DNA of 34,033 nt from Microcaldota archaeon. GTDB lineage: Archaea > Micrarchaeota > Micrarchaeia > Anstonellales > Bilamarchaeaceae. Position numbers and translations under genes: made by a program. The stretch's first letter is position 1, and each line of letters starts with the position of its first letter. Below the pieces are notes generated by a model, which saw nothing but the letters and a program-made list of their open reading frames with translations, did no database searches and had not been told where the DNA came from. Shown piece by piece: positions 23,290 through 30,200 of the stretch. The DNA lies in NCBI GenBank assembly GCA_030613375.1, contig JAUWMC010000008.1, positions 1-34,033 on the forward strand. Reading direction: 5' to 3'.

Positions 23290-23362
23290 TGAGCCCGCCC
23301 GGGATCGAACCGGGGATATCCAGCGTGTAAGGCTGGCGTCTTGACCGCTAGACCACGGGCTC
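23290..23362 (-). tRNA. tRNA-Val (anticodon TAC)
   Basis: On the minus strand GAGCCCG pairs with CGGGCTC, and A is the discriminator. The anticodon stem CCAGC/GCTGG holds loop CTTACAC, so the anticodon is TAC. The T arm is CCCGG TTCGATC CCGGG. There is no intron or encoded CCA. It begins 6 nt after the DUF655 stop, so it may be cut from the L21e operon transcript. Confidence 0.95.
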
Positions 23363-23368
23363 GAAAAT

Positions 23369-23914
23369 CTAGTAGGGACGCAGGGGCTTGGTAAAGAGGA
23401 AATATCTTTCCTTGCCTTCAAGCTCGGAAATAATCCTGTTTACAAATACGCCCGCAGGGTCTGAAATAGTAGAAACACGAGCCTTCATGTCAGCAAAGCT
23501 CTCGAAGGGAGATTTTTCACGCTCTTTGAGGATTTCTTCCATATTGCGCTTTCCTATTCCAGGAAGCAAATCAAGCTGGTGGACGCGCATGGAGATTGGG
23601 GCGGCTTTGTTCAGGAAATTCACAAAGAGATCTTCGCGCTCCTCAACTATCCTTTTGACTATTGTAGAGAGGATCTCCTGTGCTCCATTGGTAAGGTCAT
23701 TGTAGCCAATTCTACGCTTTATGCGGTCGACTTCCTCGCGGTCACCCTTTCCTACAAATATCTTAGTGCCTACGACAACAGAAGCGTGGGGCTTTAGGCT
23801 TGCTTCAAGCAGCGTAAAGAATTGATGGCCTACAAGCTGGGCAAGAGGTTCCTTCCTCATGTCCTCAGCCCTTCCCGAAGGAAGGTATTCAACAACCCAT
23901 GCGTAATCTTCCAT
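23369..23914 (-). CDS. DUF655 family protein (helix-hairpin-helix)
   Basis: 181 aa, a conserved archaeal family. Seen: DYAWVVEYLPSGRA at the N-terminus, an S1/OB-like middle (VVVGTKIFVGKGDREEVDRIKRRIGY) and a helix-hairpin-helix LDLLPGIGKRNMEEILKEREK, which suggests nucleic-acid binding. Its exact function is unknown. Its place after rpl21e and rpoF is the usual archaeal order. GGGTGA lies about 6 nt above the ATG. Confidence 0.94.
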   Translation of the reverse strand: MEDYAWVVEYLPSGRAEDMRKEPLAQLVGHQFFTLLEASLKPHASVVVGTKIFVGKGDREEVDRIKRRIGYNDLTNGAQEILSTIVKRIVEEREDLFVNFLNKAAPISMRVHQLDLLPGIGKRNMEEILKEREKSPFESFADMKARVSTISDPAGVFVNRIISELEGKERYFLFTKPLRPY

Positions 23915-23920
23915 AAGACT

Positions 23921-24247
23921 TCACCCTTTGATTGTGATAAGTACTTTTTCGATTTCCTCTTCAGGAAGCTCGACTTTTGAGTATAATAATATTGATTTAA
24001 CAAGCTCGGGGGCAGAAGGCTGGATTTCTGCAAGCTTCATTGCAGCCTCATCTGTGAGGGAAGAAACTTCCTTCTTCAGCTTTGAAGCAAGGGAAGTTGT
24101 TTTCTTTGCATTAAGCTCTGTGAACTCAATTGCATGTTCAAGGGCATTCTGCTGCTCATATCCAAGTTCTTCTCCATCTTCTGCGCGCTTCTCAAGAACT
24201 TCCTTTATCCTGGAAACTGAGGTTGGTGTGGTAGAAATTACCTTCAT
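23921..24247 (-). CDS. rpoF: DNA-directed RNA polymerase subunit Rpo4/F
   Basis: 108 aa. An Rpb4-like helical protein that forms the stalk of archaeal RNA polymerase with Rpo7. Seen: RIKEVLEKR, ALEHAIEFTELNAKKTTSLASKL and the C-terminal AEIQPSAPELVKSIL typical of the HRDC-like part. The ATG overlaps the L21e stop as ATGA. Rpo7 is not in the window. Confidence 0.94.
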   Translation of the reverse strand: MKVISTTPTSVSRIKEVLEKRAEDGEELGYEQQNALEHAIEFTELNAKKTTSLASKLKKEVSSLTDEAAMKLAEIQPSAPELVKSILLYSKVELPEEEIEKVLITIKG

Positions 24248-24525
24248 TGCGTCACCCCTGTAAGATGAATCGGAGAAATAACGAGCCTTTTCCTGGCTTT
24301 TCCGTCCTTTACTTCGACTATGTATGCAGCTCCTTGTTTCTTTAGTATCGTTCCATGCCTTCCATTATATCGAGGGGAAGGCATCCCATCCCTAATAGGT
24401 TTCACTGAAACAAGAACCTTGTTTCCGACCTCGAAGGTCCTGACCATGTCTGAAACCGTAAGCTTGCGCTTGTGTTTTAGATTCCTTGTTCTTCCGCTGA
24501 GGAATCCTCTTGAGCTTTTAACCAT
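24244..24525 (-). CDS. rpl21e: 50S ribosomal protein L21e
   Basis: 93 aa. A basic N-terminal SSRGFLSGRTRNLKHKRKL is followed by an SH3-like core (VGNKVLVSVKPIRDGMPSPRYNGRHGTILKK), both diagnostic of L21e. It is the first gene of the operon L21e-rpoF-DUF655-tRNA-Val. A minus-strand TATA-like ATTTAAAAACAGG (about 24553-24565) lies about 30 nt upstream, separate from the tbp boxes. Confidence 0.96.
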   Translation of the reverse strand: MVKSSRGFLSGRTRNLKHKRKLTVSDMVRTFEVGNKVLVSVKPIRDGMPSPRYNGRHGTILKKQGAAYIVEVKDGKARKRLVISPIHLTGVTQ

Positions 24526-24608
24526 ATTCCCACCTATTCATTTTTGCCTAGCCCTGTTTTTAAATCCAACATTGAACGTAGCCAGAATTAGGGCTGCTTT
24601 GCTATATT

Positions 24609-24630
24609 ATTTATAAACCATTTATAAACC
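24609..24630 (+). promoter_or_regulatory. Tandem TATA boxes of the tbp gene
   Basis: Two perfect head-to-tail copies of ATTTATAAACC (11 bp each) end about 24 nt before the GTG start. The centre of the second box is about 29 nt from the start, which fits a leaderless mRNA. The 11-bp step puts both boxes on one DNA face, so TBP could regulate its own gene. Confidence 0.7.
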
Positions 24631-24653
24631 TTTCTTTACTTTATTTAAAAAGG

Positions 24654-25229
24654 GTGGATTCTTTGGTTAAATTAAAAGGCATAGACTATAAGGTAACTAA
24701 TATTGTCGCATCGGCCAATCTCGGTCTTGAGCTCGACCTTTTTACTCTTGCAAGAGACATACCAAAAATTGAGTATGAGCCGGAACAATTTCCGGGAGCG
24801 ATTCTTAAGTTTGATGATCCGAAAGCGACACTTCTTCTGTTCAAGAACGGAAAAGTAGTGTGTGTAGGATGCAAAACAAAGGTTGCAATCGAGAGGACCC
24901 TTGAGAAGACGCTGAAAATGCTTAAACCGCACGCGAAAAAAATTACAAAGACTATGAAGAAGGCGAAGTTTGAGATTACGAACATCGTAGCTTCCGCGAA
25001 CCTGAATATGGGGCTCGACCTCTACACAATTGCTTATGAAGTTGAGGATGTGGAGTACGAACCGGAACAATTTCCGGGAGCGATTCTTAAGTTCAGGGAA
25101 CCTAAGGCATCACTTCTTCTGTTCAAGAACGGAAAAGTGATTTGCGCTGGCGCAAGGGACGAAAAAAGTATCGTGGCTGCGCTCAAAAAAGCAAAGAAGA
25201 TACTTAAGCCGTTCGCATCTAAAGTGTGA
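24654..25229 (+). CDS. tbp: TATA-box-binding protein
   Basis: 191 aa with two saddle repeats, each holding NIVASANL, EYEPEQFPGAILKF and LLLFKNGK. The four phenylalanines that kink DNA (QF and LF in each half) are kept. Most archaeal TBPs have GLVYR where this one has GAILK in both halves. Two DNA blocks (24780-24811/25062-25093 and 24829-24856/25111-25138) are identical between halves at the same 282-bp offset. The start is GTG (MDSLVKLKG). It leads a unit with the DUF59 gene. Confidence 0.96.
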   Translation: MDSLVKLKGIDYKVTNIVASANLGLELDLFTLARDIPKIEYEPEQFPGAILKFDDPKATLLLFKNGKVVCVGCKTKVAIERTLEKTLKMLKPHAKKITKTMKKAKFEITNIVASANLNMGLDLYTIAYEVEDVEYEPEQFPGAILKFREPKASLLLFKNGKVICAGARDEKSIVAALKKAKKILKPFASKV

Positions 25230-25234
25230 TAAAA

Positions 25235-25534
25235 ATGGTCACTGAAGAAGAGGTCATGAGTGCACTAAGCAAGGTTATGGACCCAGAGCTTGGGATAAGC
25301 CTCGTGGACCTCGGCCTCATTTATGGGGTGGAGATTACAGAAACAAAGGTGGGAGTGAAAATGACGTTCACTACCCCTGCGTGCCCGATGGTTCACTTCC
25401 TTGTTTCAAGCGTTGAAGACGCGGTGAAGAAAGTTGAGGGAGTGAGTGAAGTGGAAGTGCAGCTCGTTTGGGATCCGCCTTGGACTCCTGATAAGATGTC
25501 TGATGCAGGAAAGGAGAAGTTGGGGCTGAAGTAA
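25235..25534 (+). CDS. DUF59/MIP18-family protein (SufT/PaaD-like)
   Basis: 99 aa from ATG 25235. The family helps iron-sulfur cluster assembly or transfer. Seen: SKVMDPELGISLVDLGLIYG, the conserved-Cys segment TTPACPM, and the C-terminal VQLVWDPPWTPDKMSDAGKEKLG. The track start at GTG 25226 overlaps the tbp stop. ATG 25235 has AGTGA about 5 nt upstream and a normal N-terminus (MVTEEEV). It is co-transcribed with tbp. Confidence 0.93.
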   Translation: MVTEEEVMSALSKVMDPELGISLVDLGLIYGVEITETKVGVKMTFTTPACPMVHFLVSSVEDAVKKVEGVSEVEVQLVWDPPWTPDKMSDAGKEKLGLK

Positions 25535-25576
25535 TGATTATTGTCAACAAGAAAAAATGAAAAAGAGGATGAGAAA

Positions 25577-25804
25577 ATGCCATATGACGCAAGTTTGGAT
25601 AAGACACTATGGGAAGAGAAAGTGGAAGTTGGCGAATTTGCCTTTGAAGTGAAGGTAATGCAGTACAACGAGGGTGTAAAAAAGATAAACATCCAAAGAT
25701 TCAGGGGAGAGATGTTCAGCAAGCTCGGAAGGATTACTGTGGAAGAAGCAGAGGCAATAGTACCCCTGGTGCAAAAAGCAGTAGAAGAAATAAAGAAGGA
25801 TTGA
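25577..25804 (+). CDS. Small conserved archaeal protein, possible PC4-like fold
   Basis: 75 aa from ATG 25577 (MPYDASLDK), preceded by GAGGATGAG. The track start at 25541 adds only a polar extension. The pattern YNEGVKKINIQR ... KLGRITVEEAEAIVPLVQKAVEEI, beta strands then a helix with a Gly-Arg-Ile-Thr turn, recalls YdbC/PC4 single-strand-binding proteins, but this is a shape argument. It sits third in the tbp unit. The stop TGA abuts the stop of hsp20 as TGATCA. Confidence 0.68.
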   Translation: MPYDASLDKTLWEEKVEVGEFAFEVKVMQYNEGVKKINIQRFRGEMFSKLGRITVEEAEAIVPLVQKAVEEIKKD

Positions 25805-26386
25805 TCAGGAGAAGACTAGCTCTAGTACGCCATTGTTGTACTTTTGCTTCATCTTTTTCTTGGTGAACTTTTTTGGGAGCTCAAGCTTTCGATAGTATTT
25901 GCGCTCCCCTTTATCCACCTTTATTTCCAGGGTTTTGCCGCTCAGGCTTGTCTTAATGTCTTTTTCGGCAACACCCGGGAGTTCTGCAACAACAGTAGTC
26001 TTACCCTTGGAAGTAAACACGTCTATTAGAGGTTCCCTTCCTCCAGATTCCTGCTTTCTTTCCTGTGGGGCTTCCTTTCCTTCCTGGAGCATTAATTCTC
26101 CTTTTTGCTGAGGCTTTGTGTTTCCGAATTCTCGGATTTGAGGTTTTCCATCCGGGCCAACACGCATGGAATAGCCATAAACTTTTACATTTGGATTTTG
26201 GGACATGCGCTTGATCTGCTCATCATCAATCTGAAGGCGGAATGACCCCATGCGCTGCATTTCCTCTTCCATTTCTTCACGCATGCGCTGAAACATCTCT
26301 TCAAAGCTCCCGAAAGATTCATCGTTCCTCCCCCCTCCAAAGAAATTGAAAAATCCTCTTCTTTTCTTTTTGTTTTCATTAGACAT
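25805..26386 (-). CDS. Small heat shock protein (Hsp20/alpha-crystallin)
   Basis: 193 aa. The alpha-crystallin domain is at the C-terminus: PLIDVFTSKGKTTVVAELPGV, DIKTSLSGKTLEIKV, YYRKLELP and NNGVLELVF. The N-terminal ~90 residues are unusual, with a Phe/Gly patch, a Glu/Met-rich helix (FEEMFQRMREEMEEEMQRM) and a Gln/Glu-rich linker. The C-terminal IxI oligomerisation motif is missing, because the protein stops at LELVFS. It would be an ATP-independent holdase. TATA box ATATTTAAAT is shared with the divergent TRAM gene. Confidence 0.92.
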   Translation of the reverse strand: MSNENKKKRRGFFNFFGGGRNDESFGSFEEMFQRMREEMEEEMQRMGSFRLQIDDEQIKRMSQNPNVKVYGYSMRVGPDGKPQIREFGNTKPQQKGELMLQEGKEAPQERKQESGGREPLIDVFTSKGKTTVVAELPGVAEKDIKTSLSGKTLEIKVDKGERKYYRKLELPKKFTKKKMKQKYNNGVLELVFS

Positions 26387-26417
26387 TTGCGCACCAATCA
26401 GAATGTAAGGAGTATAG

Positions 26418-26429
26418 ATATTTAAATTT
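26418..26429. promoter_or_regulatory. Shared symmetric TATA box of hsp20 and the TRAM gene
   Basis: ATATTTAAATTT contains the palindrome ATTTAAAT and is the only clear TATA element between the divergent hsp20 (start 26386) and TRAM (start 26464) genes. It lies 30-42 nt from both starts, so one box may serve both directions. Confidence 0.5.
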
Positions 26430-26463
26430 GAGGTTGGTTATGGAGTTCACTAAATACAAGGTG

Positions 26464-27120
26464 ATGAACGTGACAGAAGAAGAGAAAGTTGAAGTACAGG
26501 AAGCTCCTACGGAGGAGCCAAAGGAAGAAGTTTTAGTTGAGGCGGCGGCTCCTGAAGAGGAAAAGCAAGAAGAAACTACTGAAGAATCAACTGCGGAAGA
26601 GGAGAAAACTGAAGAAGCTCCGGCAGAGGAAGCTCCGGCTGAAGAGGAAAAGCAGGAAGAAGAAAAAACTGAAGAAACACCTGCGGAAGAGGAAAAGAAG
26701 GAAGAAAAAGCAGAGGAAACTCCGGCTGAAAAGCCTGAAGAAGGGGAAGAGCTCCTTGAGGAAGAGGAGGAAAATACTCTATCCAAAGAAGCCGCTGAAG
26801 AAGGGGAGGAGGCTCCGGCTGAAAAAGAAGTGATTAGCGAAGATGTTGAAGAAACTGCAGGGGAAGAAGTAAAGGAAGCGGAACCTGAGGAGGAGAAAAC
26901 TGAAGAGCCAAAGGAGGAAAGGAAGATTGCAGGCCTTCCAAAACCAGTAGAAGTTGGAGATGAGCTTGATGTTACTATTGAGTCAGTAGGCGCAAAGGGA
27001 GACGGAATCGCAAAGAAAGACGGATTCGTTGTATTTATCCCAGGAGTGCAGAAAGGAGAGACAGTGAAGATAAAAATTACGGAAGTGAAAACAAGCTTTG
27101 CAATTGGTGAAAAGGTCTAG
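26464..27120 (+). CDS. TRAM-domain protein with Glu-rich N-terminal region
   Basis: 218 aa from the chosen ATG (MNVTEEEKVEV). Residues about 5-155 are low-complexity, mostly Glu/Ala/Pro/Lys repeats (APAEEE, KTEETPAEEE). The C-terminal ~65 residues are a TRAM domain (VGDELDVTIESVGAKGDGIAKKDGFVVFIPG), an RNA-binding OB fold common in archaea. The track's TTG start (26428) is unlikely. ATG 26440 would be upstream of the start site expected from the TATA box at 26418-26429, so 26464 is preferred. The 46-aa gene follows after 2 nt. Confidence 0.85.
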   Translation: MNVTEEEKVEVQEAPTEEPKEEVLVEAAAPEEEKQEETTEESTAEEEKTEEAPAEEAPAEEEKQEEEKTEETPAEEEKKEEKAEETPAEKPEEGEELLEEEEENTLSKEAAEEGEEAPAEKEVISEDVEETAGEEVKEAEPEEEKTEEPKEERKIAGLPKPVEVGDELDVTIESVGAKGDGIAKKDGFVVFIPGVQKGETVKIKITEVKTSFAIGEKV

Positions 27121-27122
27121 GC

Positions 27123-27263
27123 ATGGGAGAGGTTAAGGATCCATATAAGGGACTTAAAAAACTGAAGAAAAAGCTTAGGGGGCAGGAGCCAGATATTTTT
27201 GAGAAGGATGTGGATATCCTTACTGGCTCAGGCCTCAAAAAACCAAAAAAGAAAAAGAAGTGA
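27123..27263 (+). CDS. Lysine-rich 46-aa protein, missed by the ORF track
   Basis: The frame from ATG 27123 to TGA 27263 encodes MGEVKDPYKGLKKLKKKLRG then a short acidic middle (EPDIFEKDVDILTG) and a KKPKKKKK tail. It fills the gap between the TRAM gene and the membrane thioredoxin-like gene with 2-5 nt spacers, and its codons look coding. It may bind RNA or DNA, but no family is recognised. Confidence 0.62.
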   Translation: MGEVKDPYKGLKKLKKKLRGQEPDIFEKDVDILTGSGLKKPKKKKK

Positions 27264-27268
27264 ATTCA

Positions 27269-27868
27269 ATGGAACATACCAAGGTAAAGAGGAAAATCAG
27301 CATGAATCTTTACATCACAGCATTAGTGTTGACCGTGCTTGTTTTCAGCCTTGGGATTTACATTGGAATGGTTATTGACGAAAGTGCAAAGGATAAGGTT
27401 GAAAGCGAACTGCTCGCGCTTGAGCAGGACCTTTATCTTTCAAGAATTCTGCTTTTGATGGAGGAAGAAATTGGGGAATTCTGTCCAATTTACTCAGAAA
27501 AGCTTGAGGCGGTTAATGCAGAAAGGGAGCTGATTGGGGATAGATTAGAGTACTTAGAAAGCGTTAGGGGGCTTTATGATGAAACGCTCAAAGAGAGGTA
27601 CTATTATCTGGAGTTTGAAAACTATCTTTTGATGAAGAAGATGAAGAAAGATTGTGATGAGGATTATGTGCTTGTGCTCTTTTTTTATGATGAAAGTGAA
27701 GAGTCCAGAGTTCAAGGAGATGAGCTGAATACGCTTCGGGCTTCGGATTCAAATGTAAAGGTGTTTTCGTTTGATGGAACTTCTGATTCTGCGGTTGTGA
27801 AAGTGCTTAAGGACCAGTATTCTGTAAAGTCTTACCCTACAGTTGTTATGGATGGAGAGCTGCAATAA
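27269..27868 (+). CDS. Membrane-anchored thioredoxin-like protein without CxxC
   Basis: 199 aa from ATG 27269, preceded by AAGTGA. A basic N-terminus and one span (about 13-35) are followed by a coiled-coil region (ESELLALEQDLYLSRI) and a thioredoxin-like half (YVLVLFFYDESEESRV, VKVFSFDG, VKSYPTVVMDG). The cis-Pro region is present, but the active-site position lacks CxxC. The fold ends abruptly at GELQ, before the usual last strand and helix. It may be a degenerate, non-catalytic member. It converges with GT2, with 12 nt between stops. Confidence 0.72.
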   Translation: MEHTKVKRKISMNLYITALVLTVLVFSLGIYIGMVIDESAKDKVESELLALEQDLYLSRILLLMEEEIGEFCPIYSEKLEAVNAERELIGDRLEYLESVRGLYDETLKERYYYLEFENYLLMKKMKKDCDEDYVLVLFFYDESEESRVQGDELNTLRASDSNVKVFSFDGTSDSAVVKVLKDQYSVKSYPTVVMDGELQ

Positions 27869-27880
27869 CTGGGTAAATAC

Positions 27881-29077
27881 TTATCCTGATTCCCAGGTCA
27901 TTTTCTTTAGGGTTAATTCTTTGAATATTGCTGCGAACCAAAAGAGTGTAATCAGGTAAGCATAGCTTACTATATATACAAGGACCATGAGGGGGTTTAT
28001 GCCTTCCCCACGGAAGAAATGCATGCCTGCAAAAACCCATCCAAGTGTGAGAATAAGGATCGTTACCCCTATTATATGGATTGGGTTAATGAGGAAAAGA
28101 AAACTTCCCATATCAACGAATGCAGGGTGGATTGTGAAGAAATAGTAATAGATAGATACAAAAATTACTGCGAAGATTGCGGCTACTGCAATAAGGCCGA
28201 GGGGCATTACAATCATGCCTAAATCTCCATACTTGGGGCCGATAAGCTTTGCGTATTTGGCCGCGTTGTGGAGGCCTCCGCGGTGCCAGCGGGTTCTTTG
28301 TTTTAGGAGGCCCATGAAAGATTTCGGAACTTCCGTGTATACGGATGCGGTCAACGAGGAGCGGATTTTGTAATTATACGATTGGATGCGCATTGCGATG
28401 TCCTGGTCTTCAAGAATGTTATCGGGATCAAAACCTCCAATTTCATCAAATATCCATTTGCGGAACATTGAAAACGGACCGGGAGTTACGTGCACTGCAT
28501 CTATAAAACAGAGAATCCTCCTGGAGAAAAGTGTGTAGATATATTCTACCTTTTGGAGTTCCTGAATAAAGTTTTTGGGAGGTTCTGTTTTTACTGCGGC
28601 GGTTACTGCAACTACCGCTTCCTCGTTGAAGTGAGGAAGCATTTTCCTTATTGTATCCGGAAGGATGTATGAGTCTGCATCCAAAGTGGCAAGGATTTCC
28701 CCTGTGGCACGCTTTATTCCGTAATTAAGTGAATTGGCTTTTCCTGAATTTTTTTTGTGGAAAACCTTTACTCCTTTTTTCTCGTATGCTTTTGCAATCT
28801 CGAAGGTGTTGTCCTCGGATCCATCATCAATTACCAGGAGTTCGAGTTTCTCTTTTGGGTAATTGGAACTAAGGATTGAATCAAGGCAACGGGCAATGTT
28901 GCGCTTCTCATTGTAGGCAGGGATTACTATAGATATTTTAGGCTCCCAGCCTTTTGAGGGAGGGATATCTCCAAGGTGCTTCCGGTTCTGGAGGTAAATT
29001 AGTATATAGAATATCGTAACGTAGAGGGCAAGGAATGCAACTCCGTACTCTATGAGCTTCACTGTGCTCAAATCCAT
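27881..29077 (-). CDS. Processive family 2 glycosyltransferase, membrane protein
   Basis: 398 aa. One N-terminal span is followed by a GT-A domain: VIPAYNEKRNIARCLDSIL, IDDGSEDN (84-85), DADS (133-136), acceptor EDQD (223-226) and QRTRW (260-264). Three to four C-terminal spans follow. This is the layout of NodC/HAS/BcsA-like enzymes that extend a polysaccharide while exporting it. The sugar is unknown. TATA-like CTCTTAAAAACC on the minus strand (about 29098-29110) lies about 28 nt upstream. A 16-bp palindrome lies between it and the ferredoxin promoter. Confidence 0.92.
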   Translation of the reverse strand: MDLSTVKLIEYGVAFLALYVTIFYILIYLQNRKHLGDIPPSKGWEPKISIVIPAYNEKRNIARCLDSILSSNYPKEKLELLVIDDGSEDNTFEIAKAYEKKGVKVFHKKNSGKANSLNYGIKRATGEILATLDADSYILPDTIRKMLPHFNEEAVVAVTAAVKTEPPKNFIQELQKVEYIYTLFSRRILCFIDAVHVTPGPFSMFRKWIFDEIGGFDPDNILEDQDIAMRIQSYNYKIRSSLTASVYTEVPKSFMGLLKQRTRWHRGGLHNAAKYAKLIGPKYGDLGMIVMPLGLIAVAAIFAVIFVSIYYYFFTIHPAFVDMGSFLFLINPIHIIGVTILILTLGWVFAGMHFFRGEGINPLMVLVYIVSYAYLITLFWFAAIFKELTLKKMTWESG

Positions 29078-29129
29078 AGAGTGGAATTGCGATAATCTGG
29101 TTTTTAAGAGTTGGGACAGATCAATTCTA

Positions 29130-29145
29130 TGTAACCATGGTTACA
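29130..29145. promoter_or_regulatory. 16-bp palindrome TGTAACCATGGTTACA, copy 2
   Basis: A perfect palindrome identical to 16785-16800. It lies between the divergent GT2 and ferredoxin promoters, about 25 bp from one TATA box and 12 bp from the other (TACTTAAAAACT, 29157-29168), a good place for a regulator of both. Confidence 0.65.
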
Positions 29146-29197
29146 CAAACGGGCAATACTTAAAAACTCAAAGCAGATATGGGACCAGGAGATTAAG

Positions 29198-29413
29198 ATG
29201 GCAAAAGTAATTCAGGAAAGAAACCTTTGTGTAGGATGCGGCGCATGTGCGGCAATATGCCCGAAATACTGGGAAATGGGCGGGGACGGAAAAGCCCACC
29301 TGAAAGAGTCCACAGTAACGGGTGAAAACCATATTATAATTGTCGAAAACGTGGAATGTAATACAGATGCTGCAAACGCATGCCCGGTAAAATGCATCAA
29401 GATTGAAGAGTAA
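29198..29413 (+). CDS. Single-cluster [4Fe-4S] ferredoxin
   Basis: 71 aa. The pattern CVGCGACAAICP near the N-terminus plus ACPVKC near the C-terminus matches Thermotoga/Pyrococcus-type ferredoxins. C11, C14, C17 and C62 would bind the cluster, and C21 with C54 could form a disulfide. It would serve as a low-potential electron carrier. TATA-like TACTTAAAAACT lies about 30-40 nt upstream. It probably shares a transcript with the adenosyltransferase gene 14 nt downstream. Confidence 0.93.
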   Translation: MAKVIQERNLCVGCGACAAICPKYWEMGGDGKAHLKESTVTGENHIIIVENVECNTDAANACPVKCIKIEE

Positions 29414-29427
29414 ATCCGGGTGTGCCT

Positions 29428-29946
29428 ATGACCATCATAACAAAGACAGGGGATAACGGAACGACTTCCGTAAATGGGGGAAAACGAGTAAGCAAAGCAG
29501 ACCCGATAATCGAGGTATATGGGACTCTTGATGAATTGAATGTTGCACTTGGAACCGCAATCGAGTTTTCAGAAACTGACAAGAGCAAGAAACTTCTTCC
29601 TGAAATCCAAAAATATATTTTCGAGATTAGTAGCCACGTCGCAGAAAAAAAGCCGAGGGTGGGAGACCTGGAAATAAAGAAAATGGAAAACGAAATCAAG
29701 CTTATGGAAGAGAAACTTCAGGTTATACAGCACTTTGTAATTCCCGGGGGAACAAAAGGCTCATGCTTTATTCACCAGGCCCGCATAGCCGCAAGGGAAG
29801 CAGAAAGAAGGCTCGTGGGAATAAAGGCACACGCAACCTACCTTGCATATTTCAACAGACTCTCAGACCTTTTGTTCGTGCTTGCAAGATGGGAGAATAA
29901 AGAAGAAGGAATAGATGAAGAAATCTGGAAAGAGTGGGAATCCTAG
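29428..29946 (+). CDS. ATP:cob(I)alamin adenosyltransferase (PduO/MMAB type)
   Basis: 172 aa from ATG 29428. The track's GTG 29422 adds only MP. The enzyme makes adenosylcobalamin. Seen: TKTGDNGTTSV at the N-terminus (ATP binding), YGTLDELNVALG, VIPGGTKGSCFIHQARIAAREAERR and the C-terminal FNRLSDLLFVLAR, all family signatures. No B12-dependent enzyme is in the window. In small archaea the likely user is a class II ribonucleotide reductase. The preceding ferredoxin could provide the reduction to cob(I)alamin, by inference. Confidence 0.94.
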   Translation: MTIITKTGDNGTTSVNGGKRVSKADPIIEVYGTLDELNVALGTAIEFSETDKSKKLLPEIQKYIFEISSHVAEKKPRVGDLEIKKMENEIKLMEEKLQVIQHFVIPGGTKGSCFIHQARIAAREAERRLVGIKAHATYLAYFNRLSDLLFVLARWENKEEGIDEEIWKEWES

Positions 29947-30192
29947 TTATTTCTTTTTCACTGTCCAGACATACTTGCCCCTTGTTGCAATCTCATCAAC
30001 TTTCACTTTAACATTTGCATTGTTTACTTCGATAAATTTGTTGAGGAGCTCAAGCATGTTGTCATCTACTGGATCTGCGTTCACCCATGAAAGAGAATTG
30101 CCGTTTACCATGCAGTCTGCTAGCGCTTCAGAGTCTGATTCTGAAAAGCCCATTTTCATTATTTCAATAGAAACCTGCTCTTTATCTGCCAT
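29947..30192 (-). CDS. Small hypothetical protein, 81 aa
   Basis: No family is recognised. An acidic helical N-terminal half (VSIEIMKMGFSESDSEALADCMV) is followed by a short beta-like C-terminus (VKVKVDEIATRGKYVWTVKKK). It has one Cys and no membrane segment. TATA box CATATAAAC (about 30214-30222) lies about 26 nt above the ATG, between two copies of TA(A/T)CCCGAGAA. It abuts the adenosyltransferase stop directly. Confidence 0.7.
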   Translation of the reverse strand: MADKEQVSIEIMKMGFSESDSEALADCMVNGNSLSWVNADPVDDNMLELLNKFIEVNNANVKVKVDEIATRGKYVWTVKKK

Positions 30193-30200
30193 GGTGGGGT

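Noticed and set aside
23236-23421. 61-aa minus-strand ORF
   Set aside because: It runs through tRNA-Val in the same strand and has no ribosome site or family.
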